Assembly (NCBI GenBank): GCA_023265785.1
Contig: JAHFSL010000055.1
Location: 1-5,435 of the forward strand
DNA: 5,435 nt
Source: Candidatus Coatesiibacteriota bacterium
Lineage (GTDB): Bacteria; Oederibacteriota; CAKKQC01
Direction of reading: 5' to 3'
Shown here: positions 1 through 4,732 of the stretch, in pieces
How positions within the stretch are numbered: the stretch's first letter is position 1
How the letters are laid out: the number at the start of each line of letters is the position of its first letter
The notes under the pieces: generated by a model
Told to the model about the DNA's origin: nothing
The model's input: only the letters and a program-made list of their open reading frames with translations
Databases searched by the model: none
Position numbers and translations under genes: made by a program

Positions 1-276
1 GGTCACCAGCGAGGCACTGGCGAACAGGGCCAGCGTCAGCACCGCGATGAAGATGACGATCGTCCTCAACTGCTTGTTGAGGTACGCCACGGCCCCCACG
101 CGGATGGACGCCGAGACCCGGCGCATCGCGGCCGTGCCGGTGTCCTCGCGGAGAATCTGGCGGGTCAGGAACGCCGCGTACACCAGGCCCAGGACCGCAA
201 CGCCCAGGATGGTCCAGACCCCCCAGATCTCGGCCGGAGTGGCCTGGACCAGAGCCGGAATCGTGAAGATGTTCAT
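1..276 (-). CDS. hppA: Membrane-bound ion-translocating pyrophosphatase, N-terminal part (3' end outside window)
   Basis: The first 92 residues of a V-type, membrane-integral pyrophosphatase, which couples PPi hydrolysis to H+ or Na+ pumping. One membrane segment lies at about residues 18-38 (IWGVWTILGVAVLGLVYAAF). It is followed by a polar stretch with RQILREDTGT and then the family-typical IRVGAVAYLNKQ at about 59-70. A second hydrophobic segment runs from about 71 to the window edge. The GA-AYL--Q pattern before the second helix is what I recognise from HppA proteins. The ATG at 276 is well supported: a GAGGAGGG sequence ends 8 bases upstream, and the start is one base past the amidohydrolase stop (TGA-C-ATG), so the two are probably translated together. 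The catalytic Asp/Lys motifs and the residues that decide K+ dependence and ion type lie outside the window, so the subtype cannot be called. Confidence 0.9.
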   Translation of the reverse strand, partial: MNIFTIPALVQATPAEIWGVWTILGVAVLGLVYAAFLTRQILREDTGTAAMRRVSASIRVGAVAYLNKQLRTIVIFIAVLTLALFASASLVT

Positions 277-277
277 G

Positions 278-1570
278 TCAGAGTCCCTCCTCGGATTCGT
301 GATCGTCATGACAATGGGCCGAGCCGTCCCACAGGATGGTGCGGGCGCGCGCCAGGTTGCCCACCGTGGCAAGCGGCGAATGGCGGGTCAGGATGAAGCG
401 CGCCCGGCACCCGGTCGCCACCCGGCCGAGCGGATCGGGAAAATCCAACGTGGCCGCCGCGGCACCGGTCGCCGCATGGAGCACCGCCAGGGAAGGCATC
501 CCCGCCTTCTCCATGCACGCCATCTCGGTCAGCAGGCCGAGGCCGTGCGGGACCCCGCAGGATCCCGCATCACTCCCGGCCAGGATGCGCACCCCCCGGG
601 CAACGGCCTCCCGGAGACGCTCGGCATGGGCATCGAGGATCGTCCGGAGTCCCGCACGCGCCGCATCATCCCACCCCATCGCGTCCGCCCGGTCCAGTTG
701 GACCTGGACCGGGGCGAAGGTCGGGACCCAGGCGATGCGGCGGTCGCGCATCCGCCCGAGCTGGTCGCTGGTGACGAAGAACCCGTGCTCCACGGTCGTC
801 ACGCCCCCCTCGATGGCGTTCTCGACGCCCGGCGTGCCCGAGGCGTGGGCGAAGACCTGCCGGCCCCGCCCGCGCGCCGCGGCGCAAAAGGCGGCGATTT
901 CCGCCGCGGTCATCTGCGGCGGCGCGGTCACGGCCGCCTTCGCGAAATTGATGATGCCGGTCGCCAGCAACTTGATCCGCCGTGCCCCCGCCCGGCACCG
1001 CCCCTCCACGCAGGGTTCGGGGCCGCCGTCCAGTTCCACGGGGCGGCCCATGAAGTCCCCGTACCGCCCCTGGTGGAAGATCGCGGCACCCGGGCTGTCC
1101 AGCCACGCGCCGCCCCGGTCCGCCAGGGCTTCGGCCTGCAGGGCCAGCCCGACGCCGTGCTTGTCCCCGGCATCCCGGATGGCCGCAATGCCCATCGCGG
1201 CCAGCCGGCGCAGCCGCAGACGCGCCCGGTCGAGCATGGTGGCGGGCGGCAGGACGAGCAGGCCGTCGCGGGTGGGGCGGTCAATCGGCGCGCCATCCAG
1301 GAACAGGTGGGCATGGGCCTCCAGCAGGCAGGGCAACGCCGTGACATCGGGCAGGACGGCATCGGGTTCCGTCCGGCCCCCGGGCCGGGAACCGGAAGGC
1401 GGCGGCTGGTCCCCCACGTACCGGATGCGATCCGCATCGTAGACCACGTGGGCCTGGGCCATGGGTGCCGCCCCGGTACCGTCCACCAGGGTGCCCACGC
1501 GGATCCAGACTGCCCGGCCCAGCGCGTTCGGCGCCGGCGGGGCGATGGCCATGTCCCCCGTCGCGCTCAC
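278..1570 (-). CDS. Metal-dependent amidohydrolase (imidazolonepropionase/prolidase-like)
   Basis: A 430-residue amidohydrolase-superfamily enzyme of unknown substrate, with no signal peptide and so probably cytoplasmic. Metal-site motifs appear in order: HAH at residues 86-88 (in LLEAHAHLFLDG); a candidate carboxylated lysine, K200, in RRIKLLATG; H242 in VFAHASGTPG; H262 in TTVEHG; and D334 in LAGSDAG. A small N-terminal beta region (WIRVGTLVDGTG) and a C-terminal ARFILT strand complete the usual composite domain. K200 suggests a two-metal site. The usual PGLID-H-H motif is altered to PCLLEAHAH, and the C-terminus carries an unusual HCHDDHES tail. The GTG start at 1570 is preferred: it overlaps the previous stop as GTGA and has GGAG 8 bases upstream. 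An ATG at 1552 is the alternative, but its purine run is only 2 bases away. The open frame continues upstream to about 1813 but there shadows the methyltransferase gene. Family call sure, function unknown. Confidence 0.88.
   Translation of the reverse strand: MSATGDMAIAPPAPNALGRAVWIRVGTLVDGTGAAPMAQAHVVYDADRIRYVGDQPPPSGSRPGGRTEPDAVLPDVTALPCLLEAHAHLFLDGAPIDRPTRDGLLVLPPATMLDRARLRLRRLAAMGIAAIRDAGDKHGVGLALQAEALADRGGAWLDSPGAAIFHQGRYGDFMGRPVELDGGPEPCVEGRCRAGARRIKLLATGIINFAKAAVTAPPQMTAAEIAAFCAAARGRGRQVFAHASGTPGVENAIEGGVTTVEHGFFVTSDQLGRMRDRRIAWVPTFAPVQVQLDRADAMGWDDAARAGLRTILDAHAERLREAVARGVRILAGSDAGSCGVPHGLGLLTEMACMEKAGMPSLAVLHAATGAAAATLDFPDPLGRVATGCRARFILTRHSPLATVGNLARARTILWDGSAHCHDDHESEEGL
285..292 (-). 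promoter_or_regulatory. Strong Shine-Dalgarno sequence for hppA
   Basis: On the minus strand this reads GAGGAGGG, a near-perfect anti-16S match, with 8 bases before the ATG at 276. It lies inside the last codons of the amidohydrolase gene (Glu-Glu-Gly-Leu-stop). It is the best ribosome binding site in the window and fixes the hppA start. Confidence 0.85.
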
Positions 1571-2495
1571 CGGTAGAGCTCCATGATCGCCTCGACCTGC
1601 CGCATGCCCGCGTCCTCCGCCGACTCGCCCGGCCCCGCCCGACCCACCCGGAGCGCTTCCCGGACCCCGGCCAGGACGGGATCCGCCTCGGCAACCAGCT
1701 CCAACCCCTTTTCGGGATTGCCCAGGACGAAATCGAGCCCGGCCGCGACCGCCACGGTGAGATAGGCCTTCTCGATGGCGGTCCGGACCTCCCGGGGGTG
1801 CCCTGCGAAACATTGGTCAGCCCGACCGACAGGTGAACGCCCGCCAGGTCCCGGTCCGCCCGGATGAGCCGCATGGCCTCCAGGCCCATGGCCACGCCCC
1901 CCGTCAGGTCGGAGGCCAGCGGTGCCAGCCCGGGATCAATGATGATCTGGTCGTTGGTGCGGCCCGACCGCACGACCAGCATTTCGACGAAGTGCTTCGC
2001 CGCAGTGTGAATGTCAGCCGCCGTGCGGCAGGGCGCACCCCCGCCGCCGGGGAGGGGGCGCTCGGACGCCATGACGAACACGAGCGTGTCGTACCGTGCC
2101 GCCAGCTCCACCATCTCGTCGAGCCCGGTGCGCGAGGCCGCCACGGAATTCAGGATCGGCGCGGGACCCCGGGCGCGGTCATAGTGCTTGAGCGCCTCGC
2201 GGTGGAAGGCCACGTCCGGGTTGTCGAAGGAGATCGGAAGCGCTGCGGCGGCCTGGAGGGCGGGGACCAGGTCGGGCAGGAAGGCCTTCATCTCGGCGGG
2301 CGCGACCTGCAGGCTGGAGGTTCCCCCGAGATACAGGGTGGCATAGTCGGCCCCCAGCCCGGCCTGCAGGCGCAGGAGCTCCTGGTACCCCGCCACACTG
2401 CGGGCCTCCCACGCCCGGCGGGCCCGGGCAAAGGAATTATTCATCAATTCCCCGATCAGCCGGAACGGCCGGGTCAACGAGATCGGCGCCATCAT
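1567..2495 (-). CDS. Methyltetrahydrofolate:corrinoid methyltransferase-like pterin-binding protein, frameshifted
   Basis: A DHPS-fold (TIM barrel) pterin-binding protein resembling the acetogen methyltransferase AcsE. Visible residues matching the pterin and catalytic positions of that family are IGE-N near the N-terminus (14-19), D91 in SFDN, N116 in ILNS, D187 in IIIDPGL and N228 in VGLTNVSQGTP. The reading frame breaks at 1791-1798: after TP (residues 233-234) the frame runs into Arg/Ser/Pro-rich nonsense, while the neighbouring frame continues naturally as EVRTAIEKAYLTVAVAAGLDFVLGNP (given here as EVRTAIEKAY then LTVAVAAGLDF) and ends in MELYR at a TGA (1567). Restoring one base gives 309 residues, close to the family size plus a short tail. 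The ATG at 2495 has AGG only 4 bases upstream; the adjacent ATG at 2492 has better spacing. It overlaps the amidohydrolase start by 4 bases. No corrinoid protein or activase is visible, so the methyl acceptor, or even a non-methyl role, is unknown. Family call fairly sure; whether the gene works as sequenced is not. Confidence 0.8.
1791..1798 (-). other. Single-base indel site in a C5G3 tract of the methyltransferase-like gene
   Basis: The minus strand reads CCCCCGGG here. Upstream of it the pterin-binding protein is in one frame, downstream in another, and adding one C or G joins the two coherently (Thr-Pro-Arg/Gly-Glu-Val-Arg). A homopolymer junction like this is a common site of sequencing error, but also of real mutation. 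Confidence 0.8.
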
Positions 2496-2533
2496 AGGAC
2501 CTATCGTGCCTGTCCGGGACCAGCGAACACCAT

Positions 2534-2569
2534 GACCGGGGTCAGCCCGGTCCCCTGACCCGGCCGGTC
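2534..2569 (-). repeat. Intercistronic inverted repeats (hairpin region) between the cytochrome genes and the methyltransferase gene
   Basis: The 73-base gap 2496-2568 holds overlapping inverted repeats. One perfect 7-bp stem pairs GACCGGG (2534-2540) with CCCGGTC (2546-2552) around a 5-base loop. A competing 7-bp stem pairs GGGTCAG (2539-2545) with CTGACCC (2555-2561) around a 9-base loop. The second can be extended by GACCGG (2534-2539) with CCGGTC (2564-2569) across a 3-base bulge, reaching into the upstream stop codon. There is no T-run on the downstream side of the transcript, so it is not a classical intrinsic terminator. It could protect the cytochrome mRNA end, slow polymerase or act as a processing site. 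I saw no convincing promoter in the gap. Confidence 0.5.
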
Positions 2570-3525
2570 TAGCGGCCCTGGTGGGCCAGGAAGCGGGCGA
2601 GGTCCTCGATCTGGATGTCGGTGAGCTGGCCGCCGAATCCCGGCATCGTCGAGTCGGCGTTCACCTTCGACGGGTCCGTGATGTACCGGCGCAGGAACGC
2701 GGGATCGCGCGCCGCGCCGATCAGGGAGAGGTCCGGCCCCGTGTCGCCACCCTGGCCGTGCAGGACGTGGCAGGCCGCGCAGTTGTCGGCGAACACCCGG
2801 GGGGCCTCCGCCGTAAAGGCGCCGCCCGTCCCCAGCGATTTGACATAGGCCACCAGCGCCAGCACCTCGTCGTCCAACAGGTCGAGCTTGGGCATGACGG
2901 ATCCCGGCGTGAGCGCCTGCGGATCCTTGAAGTGCTTGGCCATCCATTCGGACGATTCAATGTCCGCGGCCTTCGACAGGTCCGGTCCCACGCGCCCGCC
3001 CCGGCCCCGGATCGCGTGGCAGTAGGCACAGCGCAGGTCGAGGTACAACCGTTGGCCCGCCATGACGACGGGGTCCTTTTCGACGATCGGGTTCAGGAGG
3101 GGGCTGTGGGCGCCACGCCAGGTGAGCCACGCCACGCCCATCAGCGCGGCCAGCCCCAGCCCGGTCACCAGCGGGCGGTCCAGGGGGTGCCGTTCCGGTC
3201 CCCGGTCCAGGAAAGGCAGGAGGGCGAGGAGCCCGAAGACCACGCCGGGCATCACCACCGCGGCCACGGCCTCCAGGCTCCCTGGGAAGAACTTGAGCGC
3301 CTGGAACAAGAAGAGGAAGTACCACTCCGGGCGCGGGTTGTACGTGTTGTCCGTGGGATCGGCGAGATCCTCCAGCCCCGCCCCGACCCGCCACGCCAGC
3401 GCCGCCAGCACCGCGAAGATCACGGTGATGGCCAGGGTGTCCTTGAACACCGTGTAGGGGAAGAATGACTTGCCGTCGTGCTTGAGCCTTGCGTACCGCT
3501 CCCGGTAGGCCGCGTGCCAGCTCAC
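2569..3525 (-). CDS. Cytochrome b C-terminal part (subunit IV-like) fused to two cytochrome c domains
   Basis: A 318-residue membrane protein of a Rieske/cytochrome b complex. Residues 1-150 resemble subunit IV of b6f: an amphipathic start, a helix at about 29-48, the quinol-oxidation-site motif PEWYF at 66-70 within YNPRPEWYFLFLFQ, and helices at about 86-105 and 117-136. Two monohaem c domains follow: CAYCH at 166-170 with a likely Met ligand in SVMP (M211), and CAACH at 249-253 with STMP (M294). These would sit outside the membrane and pass electrons on. The layout is like Bacillus QcrC (subunit IV plus cytochrome c) but with two c domains. The GTG start at 3525 overlaps the cytochrome b stop as GTGA; the open frame extends to about 3774 but that part shadows cytochrome b and has no subunit IV character. 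The stop is TAG. Function sure; exact subgroup not assigned. Confidence 0.93.
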   Translation of the reverse strand: MSWHAAYRERYARLKHDGKSFFPYTVFKDTLAITVIFAVLAALAWRVGAGLEDLADPTDNTYNPRPEWYFLFLFQALKFFPGSLEAVAAVVMPGVVFGLLALLPFLDRGPERHPLDRPLVTGLGLAALMGVAWLTWRGAHSPLLNPIVEKDPVVMAGQRLYLDLRCAYCHAIRGRGGRVGPDLSKAADIESSEWMAKHFKDPQALTPGSVMPKLDLLDDEVLALVAYVKSLGTGGAFTAEAPRVFADNCAACHVLHGQGGDTGPDLSLIGAARDPAFLRRYITDPSKVNADSTMPGFGGQLTDIQIEDLARFLAHQGR

Positions 3526-4208
3526 CGGTCTTTCGATTCCCGCTGGGGGGGTTCCGAGATCCCGTGCCAGACGACGAGGAACAGGTGGAGCCCGATTGCC
3601 CCTGCCGTCAGCGCGGGCAGAAGGAGCACATGCAGGGCGTAAAACCGGCTGAGCGTCGCGGCCCCAAGCTCGGCCGCACCCTTCATCACGAGGCCGACAT
3701 ACTCGCCGATGAACGGGGACTGCTTGGCGATGTTCGTTCCGACCGCCGTCGCCCAGTATGCCTTCTGGTCCCACGGGAGAAGATACCCCGTGAAACTGAA
3801 CCCCATCACCAGCCCGAACAGGCCGACCCCCACCAGCCAGGTCATCTCGCGGGGGTACTTGTAGGCCCCCATGAAGAAGACCCGGAGGAGGTGGAGCAGG
3901 ACCAGGACCACCATGAAGGTTGCCCCCCAGTGGTGGAGTCCCCGGATGAATCCTCCCGCCAGGACCTGGGTCTCGATGTACTCGATGGAGTCATGGGCAT
4001 GGTCGGGCGAGGGCACATAGTTCATCGCCAGCAGGATGCCGGTCACCGTTTGAACGGCAAACACGAACAACGAGGCGCTCCCGAGGGTATACAGCCAGGC
4101 CACCGGGCCCTTGGCTTCCGGGATGTGCCGGGCGAAGAGCGCCTCCCAAAGTTTTCCCGCACCGAGCCGCTCGTCCAGCCAGTCGAGGACCGGTTTCAGC
4201 CGGTTCAC
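3522..4208 (-). CDS. Cytochrome b, N-terminal b6-type subunit
   Basis: A 228-residue four-helix cytochrome b that carries two b haems and helps form the quinol sites. The four haem ligands are H92 (RGLHHW), H106 (LLHLLRVFF), H193 (ALHVLL) and H208 (GLHLFLVVWHG). The spacings of 14 and 15 match the b6 type rather than the mitochondrial type. GYLLPWDQKAYWA at 141-153 is the conserved loop after the third helix. The protein ends after the fourth helix, and the rest of cytochrome b is encoded by the next gene, as in b6f and menaquinol:cytochrome c complexes. The position of the haem ci cysteine in b6 (Cys in FYCLGG) is Thr41 here (LYTLGS). The GTG start at 4208 overlaps the Rieske stop as GTGA and gives MNRLKPVLDWLDERLG, a normal b6 amphipathic start; sequence further upstream in frame shadows the Rieske gene. 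No strong Shine-Dalgarno is seen, so coupling is likely. Confidence 0.94.
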   Translation of the reverse strand: MNRLKPVLDWLDERLGAGKLWEALFARHIPEAKGPVAWLYTLGSASLFVFAVQTVTGILLAMNYVPSPDHAHDSIEYIETQVLAGGFIRGLHHWGATFMVVLVLLHLLRVFFMGAYKYPREMTWLVGVGLFGLVMGFSFTGYLLPWDQKAYWATAVGTNIAKQSPFIGEYVGLVMKGAAELGAATLSRFYALHVLLLPALTAGAIGLHLFLVVWHGISEPPQRESKDR

Positions 4209-4732
4209 GCGGTCGGCCCCGGGACCGGCTCGGGCCTGATCAACAACCGGCCGCCGACCACCTTGACCGGGAATCGGTCCAGTGGTCGCGGGGCGGGCCC
4301 CATCACCACCCGACCATCCGGGTTGAACACGGCCGTGTGGCACGGGCACATGAACCGGCCCAGTTCCTTGTCCCACCGGTACGGGCACCCCAGGTGGGTG
4401 CACCGGGGATCAAAGACGATGAACTGGCGGCCATCCGGCGTCAGCACCCAGGCCGACGATCGCCGCTCCACGGTCGCCCAGGCGTCCCTCTTGCGGACCG
4501 TGAATTCCACCTTGACCGGGGCGCCCGGCTTGATCTCTGATGACCGCCCGACATCGACCCAGCCCTCCGCCTTGCGCCGGAACGCCGGCGAAATCGCATA
4601 CAGCAGACCGCTGGCTCCCAGGATGGTCCCGATCAGGCCCCCGAGGACGGCCGTGGCGGCCGTGAGGAAGGACCGCCGGGTCATCGCCCCGTCGGGCGCC
4701 GGCCCGCCACCGGGAGCCACGGCTGGACTCAT
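4205..4732 (-). CDS. Rieske 2Fe-2S iron-sulphur protein
   Basis: A 175-residue Rieske subunit that takes the first electron from quinol and shuttles it to a c-type haem. An N-terminal Tat-type motif TRRSFL (18-23) is followed by one hydrophobic helix (about 24-46), which would anchor it. The cluster motifs are CTHLGC (111-116) and CPCHTAVF (129-136): C111, H113, C129 and H132 bind the cluster, and C116 and C131 form the disulphide. GPAPRPLD at 145-152 is the conserved proline loop. The second motif is unusual: CPCH is normally followed by GS-x-Y, but here by TAVF, so the Ser and Tyr that hydrogen-bond the cluster in high-potential forms are Ala and Phe. The ATG at 4732 overlaps the multihaem gene stop as ATGA, with GAGGG 9 bases upstream (4742-4746). 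An internal ATG at 4684, directly before TRRSFL, is a less likely start. Confidence 0.95.
   Translation of the reverse strand: MSPAVAPGGGPAPDGAMTRRSFLTAATAVLGGLIGTILGASGLLYAISPAFRRKAEGWVDVGRSSEIKPGAPVKVEFTVRKRDAWATVERRSSAWVLTPDGRQFIVFDPRCTHLGCPYRWDKELGRFMCPCHTAVFNPDGRVVMGPAPRPLDRFPVKVVGGRLLIRPEPVPGPTA

Noticed and set aside
47..1576. Long plus-strand open frame of 509 codons
   Set aside because: Rich in Arg, Gly, Pro and His with no recognisable motif, and antisense to the amidohydrolase and hppA, which have clear family motifs; typical GC-rich shadow.
1281..1790. C-terminal continuation of the pterin-binding protein in its original frame
   Set aside because: After the indel the frame is Arg/Ser/Trp-rich nonsense and runs over 280 bases into the amidohydrolase; the neighbouring frame carries the real continuation.
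1788..1800. Programmed -1 ribosomal frameshift
   Set aside because: The codons ACC CCC GGG do not permit tandem re-pairing in the -1 frame, and I saw no evident downstream stimulatory structure; a plain indel is simpler.
1571..1813. Possible N-terminal extension of the amidohydrolase
   Set aside because: It shadows the restored C-terminal part of the pterin-binding protein and is Gly/Arg-rich without structure.
1833..2558. Plus-strand open frame of 241 codons
   Set aside because: Antisense to the pterin-binding gene and without any family motif.
2534..2569. Rho-independent terminator after the cytochrome genes
   Set aside because: Stems are present but there is no T-run after them in the transcript direction, so only a hairpin region is reported.
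2581..3468. Plus-strand open frame of 295 codons
   Set aside because: Antisense to the subunit IV-cytochrome c fusion, with a composition typical of a shadow frame.
3526..3774. Possible N-terminal extension of the subunit IV fusion to an earlier start
   Set aside because: It overlaps the cytochrome b gene in another frame, reads as Arg/Gly/Pro-rich nonsense, and the GTG at 3525 gives a normal subunit start with a GTGA overlap.
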